This document shows, piece after piece, positions 7,507-16,400 of a stretch of DNA of 40,117 bases. The stretch is from positions 1 to 40,117 of the forward strand of contig ONBM01000044.1 of assembly GCA_900316045.1 (NCBI GenBank), given 5' to 3'. Under the pieces are notes generated by a model. The model had not been told where the DNA came from, made no database searches, and saw only the letters and a program-made list of their open reading frames with translations. This stretch comes from an uncultured Bacteroidales bacterium (GTDB lineage Bacteria > Bacteroidota > Bacteroidia > Bacteroidales > UBA932). Each line of letters begins with the position of its first letter. Position 1 is the first letter of the stretch. The position numbers and the translations under genes are program-made.

Positions 7507-8427
7507 TTATTGGAACAAAGTGGTGGACAAGTATCTTTCGCCAGTGTCCGGAAGCAGGGCCACGATGGTTTTGCCATCATTCTCAGGCTTTTTCGCAATA
7601 GATGAAGCAAGCCAGAAGGCCGCTCCTGAAGAGATTCCGACAAGGAGTCCAAGCCTGCGTGCCAGGATTCTTGCTCCATTGAAGGCATCCTCGTCCTTAA
7701 CCGTCATCACCTTATCGACATATTCAGACATGAATGTCTTTGGCACGAAGCCGGCTCCTATCCCTTGGATTTTATGTGGTCCTGCTACCCCTGTCGTAAT
7801 CACCGCTGACGACGCTGGCTCAAGTCCGATTATTTCAACCTTGGGGTTATGTGCTTTCAATGCTTTGCCAGTGCCGCTTACTGTGCCGCCAGTGCCAATT
7901 CCAGCTATGAATATGTCGACTTTCCCGTCGGTATCTCTCCAGATTTCTTCTCCTGTCGTTTTCTCATGGGCGGCCGGGTTGGCCATATTCGTGAATTGCC
8001 CGAGGATGACGGCTCCAGGGGTCTCGCTGCAGATTTTGTTTGCCTCTGCCATAGCCCCTTTCATGCCCTGCGAGCCAGGAGTCAGTACTATTTCCGCGCC
8101 GAACGCTTTCAGCAGGTTCCTCCTCTCGATACTCATGGTATCTGGCATGGTCAGAATGGTCTTGTATCCCTTGGCCTTCCCAACCCAGGCAAGTCCGATT
8201 CCTGTATTCCCGCTTGTCGGTTCGACAATGGTTGAGCCAGGCTTCAGCACGCCACGTTTTTCAGCATCCTCAATCATTGCCAGCGCGATCCTGTCCTTTG
8301 CGCTGCCGCCCGGGTTGAACAGTTCAAGTTTAAGCAGCAGTCTTGACTTGCCTCCGTCAAGAAGTTCGGAAACATCCAGCAGGGGAGTATTCCCGATTAA
8401 TTCTGTCAATTTCGTAAATATTCTCAT
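7507..8427 (-). CDS. cysK: cysteine synthase A (O-acetylserine sulfhydrylase)
   Basis: This 306-residue PLP enzyme converts O-acetylserine and sulfide to cysteine. The Schiff-base lysine is Lys44 in FNPGGSAKDRIA. The acetylserine-binding loop is EPTSGNTGIGLAWVGKAKG, and the PLP phosphate loop is AGIGTGGTVSGTGKAL. The C-terminal LLPDTGERYLST is the typical family ending. Length matches CysK (about 310). It is the first gene of a cysK-cysE pair. The 108-base upstream gap has no clear consensus promoter, only a weak TAAATTAG on the minus strand. Confidence 0.95.
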   Translation of the reverse strand: MRIFTKLTELIGNTPLLDVSELLDGGKSRLLLKLELFNPGGSAKDRIALAMIEDAEKRGVLKPGSTIVEPTSGNTGIGLAWVGKAKGYKTILTMPDTMSIERRNLLKAFGAEIVLTPGSQGMKGAMAEANKICSETPGAVILGQFTNMANPAAHEKTTGEEIWRDTDGKVDIFIAGIGTGGTVSGTGKALKAHNPKVEIIGLEPASSAVITTGVAGPHKIQGIGAGFVPKTFMSEYVDKVMTVKDEDAFNGARILARRLGLLVGISSGAAFWLASSIAKKPENDGKTIVALLPDTGERYLSTTLFQ

Positions 8428-8535
8428 TTCTATTACACATTTAAATACCTGAGCTAATTTACGGATAAAAATTGAATCTTCGTTGAGGTTACCGGAAATA
8501 CCTCGGCTACCGGCGCCATTCGCTGACTGTTTATA

Positions 8536-9540
8536 TCAGCTGATCATGAGGCCGTCGTAGGCTGGGAGGACGTCGGAGTGGATGTGACGGTCTTGGCATA
8601 GTTGGCGCAGCTGCTGAGCGAACTGCTCGTATGGGGGAAATGACATTGACAGGTGGGTGAGCCATGTATGCTCGGCGCCAATCCTGTCGGCCATTTCGAG
8701 GGCCTCGTCCAGGCTGAAGTGCGAGTGATGCTTGTTGTAACTTACGGTATTAAGCGTGACGTGCCGCAGGCCGTGCAGCTTGCTGAATTCAGATTCCGGA
8801 ATGCTGCTCATGTCGGTGATGTATGCTATCTTTCCGAACCTGAACCCGAGCACCGGCAATTTATCGTGAAGGCCTCTGATTGGAATCACGGGCGCATTTC
8901 CATTTAGGGCTGAGCCATCGAAATCTTCGTTTTTCAATATGCCTGAGACGACGTTTTCAGGCACGCCCCGGGCTTCATCGTACATGTCTTCGACCTTCTT
9001 GGCAGTGGGAACGAGAGTTCCGTCAGCCAGCCTGTAATGATACCCCACATCGTGCACCCAGATGAGTTCCTTGTCTTCCGCATTCGGGAAAACGAGGAAA
9101 GGCTTCTCGTCAATCATGTGCAGATGCCATTCTGGAGAGCCGGGGTATTTCGGGAAAGAAAACACATAAGGATATTCATTTATGAGGTCGCGGAGCACAT
9201 TTTCTTCGCAATAGATTTCAGCGGCGCGGCGGTCGATGTAGTTCAGCGCCCTTACATCGTCCAGGCCGCCAGTGTGGTCCTTGTGATTGTGAGTGAGCAA
9301 TATTGCATCCAGATGACTCAGGTTCGCGCGAAGCATCTGCATCCTGAAATCCGGCCCGGCATCCACGAGAATCTTCAATCCGCCATATTCAACGAATGCG
9401 GATGCTCTGAAACGCTTGTCTCTTGGATCTTTTGAGGAACAAGTGCCGCAGTGGCACCCTATTATAGGCACCCCCAGCGAGGTTCCGGTTCCAAGAAAAG
9501 TCAGGCGCGCGCCGTCGGAATATTCATTGCTCATGCTCAT
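8536..9540 (-). CDS. MBL-fold metallo-hydrolase (PhnP-like)
   Basis: This 334-residue enzyme has the metallo-beta-lactamase-fold metal motif THNHKDHTGG with HNHKDH at 84-89, plus further metal ligands in ITDMSS and LTHLS. The start LTFLGTGTSLGVPIIGCHCG and the cluster CHCGTC resemble the PhnP/ElaC-like branch that acts on cyclic phosphodiesters. An insert around residues 150-235 makes it longer than the usual about 255. The frame is open to 9711, but the start MSMSNEYSD at 9540 is chosen because a promoter element lies 20 bases upstream of it, inside the longer frame. Physiological substrate is unknown. Confidence 0.75.
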   Translation of the reverse strand: MSMSNEYSDGARLTFLGTGTSLGVPIIGCHCGTCSSKDPRDKRFRASAFVEYGGLKILVDAGPDFRMQMLRANLSHLDAILLTHNHKDHTGGLDDVRALNYIDRRAAEIYCEENVLRDLINEYPYVFSFPKYPGSPEWHLHMIDEKPFLVFPNAEDKELIWVHDVGYHYRLADGTLVPTAKKVEDMYDEARGVPENVVSGILKNEDFDGSALNGNAPVIPIRGLHDKLPVLGFRFGKIAYITDMSSIPESEFSKLHGLRHVTLNTVSYNKHHSHFSLDEALEMADRIGAEHTWLTHLSMSFPPYEQFAQQLRQLCQDRHIHSDVLPAYDGLMIS

Positions 9541-9560
9541 TTCTATTCGTGAATTTCTTG

Positions 9561-9594
9561 CAAAGATAGCCAATTCCGCTGAATCGGGCGCAAA
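9561..9594 (-). promoter_or_regulatory. promoter of the MBL-fold hydrolase
   Basis: On the minus strand TATCTTTG (plus 9561-9568) matches TAnnTTTG. A TTTG (plus 9591-9594) lies 22 bases upstream, slightly wide of the usual 19-21. Transcription would begin near 9554, about 14 bases before the chosen ATG. Confidence 0.5.
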
Positions 9595-9627
9595 AAAACT
9601 CGGGTCGCTGTCACAGCAATCCGAGTT
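9592..9627 (-). terminator. intrinsic terminator after the SGNH hydrolase
   Basis: On the minus strand AACTCGG and CCGAGTT enclose an inner GCTGT/ACAGC stem and are followed by a run of seven T. It overlaps the start of the next gene's promoter. A weaker hairpin, GAGCC-ATAAT-GGCTC, lies at 9656-9670. The rest of 9628-9747 shows nothing else. Confidence 0.75.
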
Positions 9628-9747
9628 GTATATGAAACGTACTGATGTTGAAATTGAGCCATTATGGCTCGGCGTAAAGTTTAGGTTTATTAACCCAACT
9701 ATGAAATCCACGAATTTGGATTCCTTGCATCAGAAACGACAGAATTT

Positions 9748-10851
9748 TCATTTCAGCGCTTTACGGATGACAGGAAGCACGAGATCGACGTAGCGCTCGA
9801 AGCCTAGATCGGTGAAATGAATGCCGTCCACTGTGGCCTCGCCATCATCGCCTATCATATTCTTAGAGGAAATGTAATATATTCCCTTAACCTTGTTTCC
9901 CTTCAGCAAGTCGTATTTCTTTTTCAGCATTGAATTCTTGGCGCTTATCTCCTTTGCTATTTTTGCGTCGTATGCGCTGAACGGGTAGATAGGATCCTCA
10001 ATGAATATCACAGGCACGTTTGGGTGAGCCTCGCGCAAAATGTTGAAGAACGGAACCATCAGGCTGTCGATTTCGTGAACAGAGGCATTTGGCACGAAGT
10101 CGAGCACATAGACTCCGGCATCGGCCTTTGCCATGAACCTGGCGATTTCCAGGTCTAGCCTGCCGTTGCCGCTGAAGCCAAGGTTGATGGTCTCTCGGTT
10201 CAATTTCCGGCCGATGAGGTTGCTGGAAGCCATGCCGGGCCTGGATGCACATCCGCCTTGCATTATGCTCGTGCCGTAGAAAACCACCGGTTTCTTTCTG
10301 GACGGCAGATCGACGGCAGGGGCAGAAATTCCGGCGGAGTCGTCTATCCCTATCAATAATTCCGTAAGTCCATCGTACATAGGAAGATACAAGATAAATT
10401 CCCGTTCTTTCGCAGTCATGTTCTCTATGATGAATGCGTCCGTAGTCTTGCCGGTTGGTCTTCCGCTTCGCACGAAATGCCACCCGTCATCTTCCAGGCA
10501 ATATAAATCCAAACCTTTTACGCCGGTGTCGGTCATGTGATTCATCGATGAATTATTCTTTGCCGTCCATTTGGCAGCAATCCTTGTGGAATTGCTTCTG
10601 AACCTGACTGCCATCCCGGCGCTATTCTGGCCCAGATAGACCAAGGGCTCGCGCAAGCTTGGGAACAATGACTCAGGAATTCGCGACCATCGAGGTTGTG
10701 AAGCCTCTTCTATTTTTCCTAACAGGGGAAGCTCGGAGGCATCGTAATAGGTTATCCCTTTTAGGGAGCCTTGTGTCCCGGCTGGCTTCAATTGCGCAAA
10801 AGCTGCGGCAGACAGAAGCAATGAAATGACAATTAATACGCTTTTTCTCAT
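9748..10851 (-). CDS. secreted SGNH/GDSL esterase with GxDLY domain
   Basis: This 367-residue secreted protein begins MRKSVLIVISLLLSAAAFAQ, a Sec signal. Residues about 25-180 match the N-terminal accessory domain of GxDLY-type SGNH proteins, with GLDLY at 113-117. The catalytic domain follows: FYGTSIMQGG with Ser195, FSGNGRLD for the Gly/Asn oxyanion blocks, and DGIHFTDLG holding the Asp-His pair. Family members probably remove acyl groups from glycans in the periplasm. The frame opens 18 codons earlier, but the ATG at 10851 gives the clean signal peptide. A terminator follows it; no clear promoter is seen in the 75 bases before it. Confidence 0.8.
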   Translation of the reverse strand: MRKSVLIVISLLLSAAAFAQLKPAGTQGSLKGITYYDASELPLLGKIEEASQPRWSRIPESLFPSLREPLVYLGQNSAGMAVRFRSNSTRIAAKWTAKNNSSMNHMTDTGVKGLDLYCLEDDGWHFVRSGRPTGKTTDAFIIENMTAKEREFILYLPMYDGLTELLIGIDDSAGISAPAVDLPSRKKPVVFYGTSIMQGGCASRPGMASSNLIGRKLNRETINLGFSGNGRLDLEIARFMAKADAGVYVLDFVPNASVHEIDSLMVPFFNILREAHPNVPVIFIEDPIYPFSAYDAKIAKEISAKNSMLKKKYDLLKGNKVKGIYYISSKNMIGDDGEATVDGIHFTDLGFERYVDLVLPVIRKALK

Positions 10852-10926
10852 GTCTTTTATAATTTTTTGATTCCGGATCAGATTTTTAACGGATCCTTCC
10901 GGCAACCTTAGTCTTGATTACTGATC

Positions 10927-12282
10927 TTATTGAATGATAACGTCCTCCACCGTATTTACTTTCGAAGAGTCGAATGGGCGCTGCAGGCGAATATAATTGC
11001 CGGTGTAGCCGCCCATGAGGCCGTCTTTCACGTCTGATTCCCAGAGCACTTGAGAGCGACGCCCCTTGTTTCTGGCGATGAACTCTTCATGGAGCGAGGC
11101 GCAGAGCGCTTCAAGGCGAGCGACCCTATCTGTTTTCACCGAATCCTGGACTTGGTCTTTCCATGAATATGCCACCGTGCCTAACCTGCGGGAATATGGA
11201 AATACATGGATGAAGGCTGGCCTGATGCGGTCTTTGAGAAATGAATATGTCTCTTCGAATAAATCTTCAGTCTCCCCGGGGAGGCCTGCGATCACGTCTA
11301 TGCCAAAGAAGACGAATGGCTTCTCTTTGTCGGAAGGAGCCGGATCCATTTTTTTACGAATATATTCTATTCTTTCAGCAAAAAACTCTGTGTCGTAATG
11401 GCGGCCGACGCGCTTGAGAACAGCATCGGAGCCGGATTGCAAAGGAATATGGAAATGAGGCTGGAATTTCGTGCCGGAGGCTATCCAATCCACGATTCCT
11501 TCTGTAATCAGGTTCGGCTCTATGGACGAGATTCTATATCGCTCTATGCCTTCCACATCATTTAGGGCTTTAAGCAGGTCCAGGAAAGTTTCGCCTGTAG
11601 TCCTGCCGAAATCCCCAGTGTTCACTCCTGTGATTACGATCTCCTTTATTCCGGAGGTGGCTATCTGGCGGGCTTGCGCTACGGCATCGGCTATCGGAAT
11701 GTTCCTGGAATTGCCCCTTGCATAGGGTACGGTACAGTAGGCGCAGAAATTATTGCACCCGTCCTGAACCTTAAGGAACGAGCGGGTTCTTTCGCCAGTC
11801 GAATATGCCTCAAGGAAACTGGCCATGTCGATTGCTTTAAGGCGTTCGGCTACAGATGCCTTGTCGCTGTCGGATGGGGTAGCAGGTTGAGATGGTGCTT
11901 CTTCTTTTTCAGCATCATGGACGCTATGGAACGGATTTTTCAGCAGTTCCATCGTCTTGGGAACGACTTCGGTTTTCTCCTTAGCCCCGAACACCAGCGA
12001 CACGCCCTCTATCTTCCGGAGAGCCTCTTTGTGCAGCTCGGCATAGCAGCCGGTTACGATGAGCTTCGCTTCCGGAGATATCCGGTGCATCTTGCGGATA
12101 ATATTCCTGCATTTCTTCTCCGCCCTCTCTGTCACTGAGCAGGTATTGATGAGATACACGTCGGCCTTTTCTTCCCACGGAACCACCTCGAGGCCGTTCT
12201 TTGCGAACCCCCTTTCGTAGGTGGATGTCTCTGCATAGTTCAGCTTGCAGCCGAGCGTAAGGAAAGCGATTTTGTTCACCAT
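10927..12282 (-). CDS. mtaB: tRNA t6A37 methylthiotransferase
   Basis: This 451-residue radical-SAM enzyme adds a methylthio group to t6A37 of tRNA. The N-terminal methylthiotransferase cysteines are Cys12, Cys48 and Cys79. The radical-SAM cluster is Cys176, Cys180 and Cys183 in DGCNNFCAYCTVPYARG. The start FLTLGCKLNYAET identifies the MtaB branch rather than MiaB or RimO. A TRAM-like RNA-binding tail should follow at about 385-450. It is the last gene of a four-gene minus-strand run. TsaD, which helps make its t6A substrate, is encoded divergently about 5.7 kb away. Confidence 0.92.
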   Translation of the reverse strand: MVNKIAFLTLGCKLNYAETSTYERGFAKNGLEVVPWEEKADVYLINTCSVTERAEKKCRNIIRKMHRISPEAKLIVTGCYAELHKEALRKIEGVSLVFGAKEKTEVVPKTMELLKNPFHSVHDAEKEEAPSQPATPSDSDKASVAERLKAIDMASFLEAYSTGERTRSFLKVQDGCNNFCAYCTVPYARGNSRNIPIADAVAQARQIATSGIKEIVITGVNTGDFGRTTGETFLDLLKALNDVEGIERYRISSIEPNLITEGIVDWIASGTKFQPHFHIPLQSGSDAVLKRVGRHYDTEFFAERIEYIRKKMDPAPSDKEKPFVFFGIDVIAGLPGETEDLFEETYSFLKDRIRPAFIHVFPYSRRLGTVAYSWKDQVQDSVKTDRVARLEALCASLHEEFIARNKGRRSQVLWESDVKDGLMGGYTGNYIRLQRPFDSSKVNTVEDVIIQ

Positions 12283-12285
12283 GGA

Positions 12286-12678
12286 CTAGAATCTGTTGAA
12301 GATTTCGGGGCCTTCTTGCAGGCCTTCACCCATAGTGACTTTCGACCATTCGCACGGTCCTTCGAGAGGCGGATTTTTCTTAGAAACCGTGACGCTGAAA
12401 GGCCAGAAATTAAATGACTTCTCTATGGCTTTGACTATTCTCCCGCAGACATTTTCCAGGAGGTTGGACGGAGTCGCCATCTCTTTTGCTATAACCTCGT
12501 AGACTTCATTGACATCTACGGTATCTTTGAGATCATCACTATTGAATGCTTTCTTCATGTCGAGATATCCTACGAAATCCACCACGAAAGTGTTTCCGTT
12601 CGTCCGCTCTTCAGGCAGGCATCCGTGAAATGCGTGGAACTCCATGCCGATGAGCTCTATTTTCCCTTCTTTATCCAT
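12286..12678 (-). CDS. folB: dihydroneopterin aldolase
   Basis: This 130-residue folate-pathway enzyme converts dihydroneopterin to 6-hydroxymethyl-dihydropterin and glycolaldehyde. IELIGMEFHAFHGCLPEE is the N-terminal family signature, with the conserved Glu of HGxxPEE. DTVDVNEVYEVI and LLENVCGRIV are later family blocks, and a lysine near the C-terminus (VTVSKKNPPL) matches the catalytic Lys region. Length is normal (about 120-130). Gaps of three and five bases to mtaB and the methyltransferase gene put it inside the operon. Confidence 0.9.
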   Translation of the reverse strand: MDKEGKIELIGMEFHAFHGCLPEERTNGNTFVVDFVGYLDMKKAFNSDDLKDTVDVNEVYEVIAKEMATPSNLLENVCGRIVKAIEKSFNFWPFSVTVSKKNPPLEGPCEWSKVTMGEGLQEGPEIFNRF

Positions 12679-12683
12679 TTCTT

Positions 12684-13409
12684 TTATTTATTAGCAAGCA
12701 GCAGGAATACGCAAGGGCGTTTGCCGATGGTCGCAGGCATCTTGCGCCATTCCCGCACAGGCTTCGTGTCAATATATTCATTATCTGCTGTGATGCTCGC
12801 CGCTACGGTGAGCATTGTGGCAGGGGAGAGGCTCTGCAGTAGGTCAGCCATAAGAGAATCGTTACGATAAGGCGTCTCGATGAATATCTGCGTTTGATGC
12901 AGTTGCAATGACCTTTTTTCTACTTCGGCGATTGCTCTCCTCCGCTCCTCTGTCTTGGCGGGGAGGTAGCCCACGAAGGCGAAGCTCTGCCCGTTGAGGC
13001 CTGACGCCATGAGAGCAAGCATCAGGGAAGAAGGTCCTACCATGGGCACTACCTTGATTTTATGAATATGACAGAGCGCGACTATCTGGGCTCCTGGGTC
13101 TGCGACGGCTGGCAGGCCGGCCTCGGTGATGAGCCCGACATCGGCAGGATTCCCGGAAGCATCTGAAAACATATTCATAAAGCCCTCTATCTCAGAAGGT
13201 TTTGTATGTTCGTTCAGCTCCCTTAACTCTAATTCGCCAATGTGTCCCTTCAGCCCAGCGGCAGAAAGAAATCTGCGGGCGGTTCTTGTTTCTTCGACTA
13301 TGAAGCGCTTTATGCTTTTAAGGCGTTCCAGCACTGGTGCGGGCAGCACTAAAGCAGGATCGTAGTCTCCCAGAGTGGAAGGAATCAAATATAGTGTTCC
13401 GAATGCCAT
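12684..13409 (-). CDS. SAM-dependent tetrapyrrole-methylase-fold methyltransferase, RsmI-like
   Basis: This 241-residue protein resembles RsmI (16S rRNA C1402 2'-O-methyltransferase). Shared features are GTLYLIPSTLGD at the start, the VGLITEAGLPAVADPGAQIV SAM-binding block, VVPMVGPSSLMLALMASG and QIFIETPYRN. Bacteroidota carry both a true RsmI and a shorter paralogue, and this divergent start (YLIPSTLGD rather than YLVATPIGN) fits the paralogue better. rRNA as substrate is therefore uncertain. The frame can open at a TTG at 13427, but that overlaps the tamB end; the ATG at 13409 leaves a seven-base gap and begins at the conserved core. Confidence 0.75.
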   Translation of the reverse strand: MAFGTLYLIPSTLGDYDPALVLPAPVLERLKSIKRFIVEETRTARRFLSAAGLKGHIGELELRELNEHTKPSEIEGFMNMFSDASGNPADVGLITEAGLPAVADPGAQIVALCHIHKIKVVPMVGPSSLMLALMASGLNGQSFAFVGYLPAKTEERRRAIAEVEKRSLQLHQTQIFIETPYRNDSLMADLLQSLSPATMLTVAASITADNEYIDTKPVREWRKMPATIGKRPCVFLLLANK

Positions 13410-13416
13410 ATATTCA

Positions 13417-16400
13417 TTAATTTTCAATCTTTATAACCTTTTTTTCTTTCTCTGGCTCCACAGCCTCGCTACGTTTTTTCTTTGTGAAGAGTCTTTTGAT
13501 GAAATCTGCGAATTTGTTGAACTCAACTTGGTAGGCGAGACCAACGCCATTGCGCTGGGTATTGTCGAGGTAATTCGTGTAGTCATCGGCAGAGTGGGAG
13601 AATAGCGTCAGGCGAACCCGTCCGGGCTTATCCAGCTTTATTTCTATGTCTATGTCACCGACGACGTCGCTACCCTGCGTCGCAGAATTGTCGTAATCCC
13701 TGTTGCCGAAAGCCCCATTCACGATTACTCTGTTGTTGAAGAGCTGGGTAGACACGGCCACATCGAAAATATTCGTTCCACTTTCGCTTGACTGGTAGTT
13801 AAGGCCGAGATCTAGAGGGATATTCAGTTTATTAAGAATGCTGTTCAACTGGCCTGCCATTATTTCAGCTACGCTAGAGTAGAGCGAGGCTGTGTTGTTC
13901 ACGACGCCTGACTGTTCGTTTGGCATGAAGGTATTTGAAATCAGCAGTGACAGGAACTGCCTCTGAACCTTGTCCTCGGTGTTGAGTGCGCTCTCGACCT
14001 TCCCCTGGGTCGTGGGATCCAGATCTGGGATTTCGATGGAGAATTTGAGAGATGGCTCCCTTAGACTGCCAGAGATGCCAATATTGCAATTTACTGTCCT
14101 TCTGGCCGATACGGTTGTCGTGTCAGCGATTAACGTAGCCACGGAGGCTTTTGTCGTGTACAGTCCCGTGATGTCCAGCCTGCTATCCATTATGTCTCCG
14201 TTGAACCTTACGGAACTGCCGTCAGTAATGGAAAAATCTCTCTGGGCAATGTTCATTGCATTGAAATGGAAGTTTCCTTGGCTTATCGTATATTCCCCAT
14301 TGAGAGTGAAAACATCCCTGGATGGCCTTACATTCATGTCGATATTTCCTACGCCTCTGGCAGTCAGCACGTTGCCGGCAGATCTATCGACCTCGACGTA
14401 GGCTTCTGTGCCAGGATTTACGTTTATCCTCAGCCTGACCCCAAAGTCATTGCTCTTCTTCTGGCTGGTAGCAAGGTTGTTCATCATCAGGTCATATGGG
14501 TCGGCATATTCATGCTTCTCCTCTTCCTTGAAAGATAGCAGGTCGCTACTCTTCGCATTCGAGGCATTGTCGATAGGAATATGCAAAGTGCCTTCTTTCT
14601 CAGTCCTGGCATTTACGTCTATGAATATGGCGTTGAAAGGTCCCTTGATTGAGACATCACCGCTAGCGAACACTTTGCCGTTGAAAGACTGATTGTCGGC
14701 AGCTGTCGTATTCAAGGCAAGCAACTGATTAAGCTTAATCTTCGTCTCTAGGTGGAAATCTTTCAATCCATTGAAAAGAAGGCCTCCAGACAACACTCCA
14801 GTGCCATTATATGGATCTTTTATCTCGTCATTGTCGAAGTGAAGTCCTGTTTCATCTAAGTGGAAAGGGCCGTTCACCCTGTATGGTACCTTCGTGAAAG
14901 CCACTTGAAGCAAGGCATTGTCAAACCTTGCATCCTGGCTTGTCAGATTGAGTTTGTCAGGCGTTCCTCTCGCAGTGATTTTCCCTGATGCATTCCCTTC
15001 TAATTTGCTGAAAACCGAGGCCAGGAAAGGACTGGCATAGCCAAGATTGAAGTCTGCTAAGTCTATGGTGGCTTCAATCTGCTTATCCCTCATGCCATAA
15101 TTACCTTTAATGTCTATATTCCTGTTTCCGCCAAGGTCGTTCCTCACTATGAAATTAAGCCTGTCGCGGCTGTTGTCCAAGACGCTGGCGGCATGGAGAG
15201 TGCCTAACTCATGGCCACCTATGCTCAGAGAATCGCAGGCTAGATTTATCAGAAGTCCGGAATTGCTTTCGCGTGGCGAAATCAGATAGACTTTGCCTGT
15301 CGCAATTCCTTTAACTCCGATGTCCTGAGCGAATAAATTGTTTAAGAGTTTTATATCGTAATTTGAAAGTTCAAACCTCAGAGTGTCTTTCTTTGTCTGT
15401 GACAGGCCTCCCTCGATGGAGATGCTCTGGTTATTGCTCACGGCGGATATCCTGCCAAGATGAATGTCTTTCCCGTTGATTTCGAACGAAGATGGCGCCA
15501 CGCTCCACCCTTCCCCATCATGATAGATATTCGAAGGCAAAGTCTGGCCGTGAACTATCAGCTCGCCTTTCTCGCCTCTCAGAAGGTCTCCGCTCAGGTA
15601 CATCTCGCCTCTATTGTCTTCTTCGGTCAGATTGTCGTAAGTCATGCCGAACCCGAAATGATTGTCGTCGGCATAGATCATCATGTTGTTATTCTTGAAG
15701 TTAAGAGATGCGACATTGAGCTCGGCGCTAGTCATCGTGCCATTGATGCTGCCGTTCGAGTTGTCTAGCAGCAGGTCAAGGTTCCTGAGGTAGTTACGCC
15801 CCTTCGCAATCCTAGGCGATCGAAGGTTCGCCCTCACTGAACCGTTTGCCTGCACGCCGAAATTAAGAGAAGTGCTGTCGGCGACGTAAAGGCCAGGAAA
15901 GATGGAATTGATGATATTCTTTTTGTCGTGCAGAGATGCCTCTATTGAATATTTTTCCCCATGCCAGCTGTCGTATGCCTTCGTTAGCAGGGCAGGGAGG
16001 TCTCTTTGCACAGTGAGTTGCATGATGTCTCCGGCAATGCTGGTCAATGGCTTGTCCCCCACGTAATTAGCAGTCAGAATGTCGGAGGTGATGTTCATCC
16101 TGTAAATATTGTCCGAAGAATGGGATTTCATGCAGATGTCCCCGACTTGGCATGTCCCCAAGTCATTCTCCAGCACGAGATTATTCAAATCCAGGTCGCC
16201 TATGAGGTCTTTCCTCTCTACATTTACGTAATTGGCATTTATCTGGCCAGATATTCTCTTGATGCCGAATTTGCTTAGGTTCATCTTCTCCAGGTCAGCG
16301 TAGCCGATGTCGGCGAAGAACTTGTATACTCCGTTGCTAGTCTTGTCTGAAAGGGAGAATATTCCTTGGAAGATAAAGTTCAGATAAGGATCGCTGCAAA

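Noticed and set aside
7503..7688. N-terminal extension of the cysE frame
   Set aside because: It runs through the cysK 3' end in another frame; a good ATG follows the cysK stop.
9541..9711. N-terminal extension of the MBL-fold hydrolase
   Set aside because: A promoter element and a terminator of the upstream gene lie inside it, and the family sequence begins after 9540.
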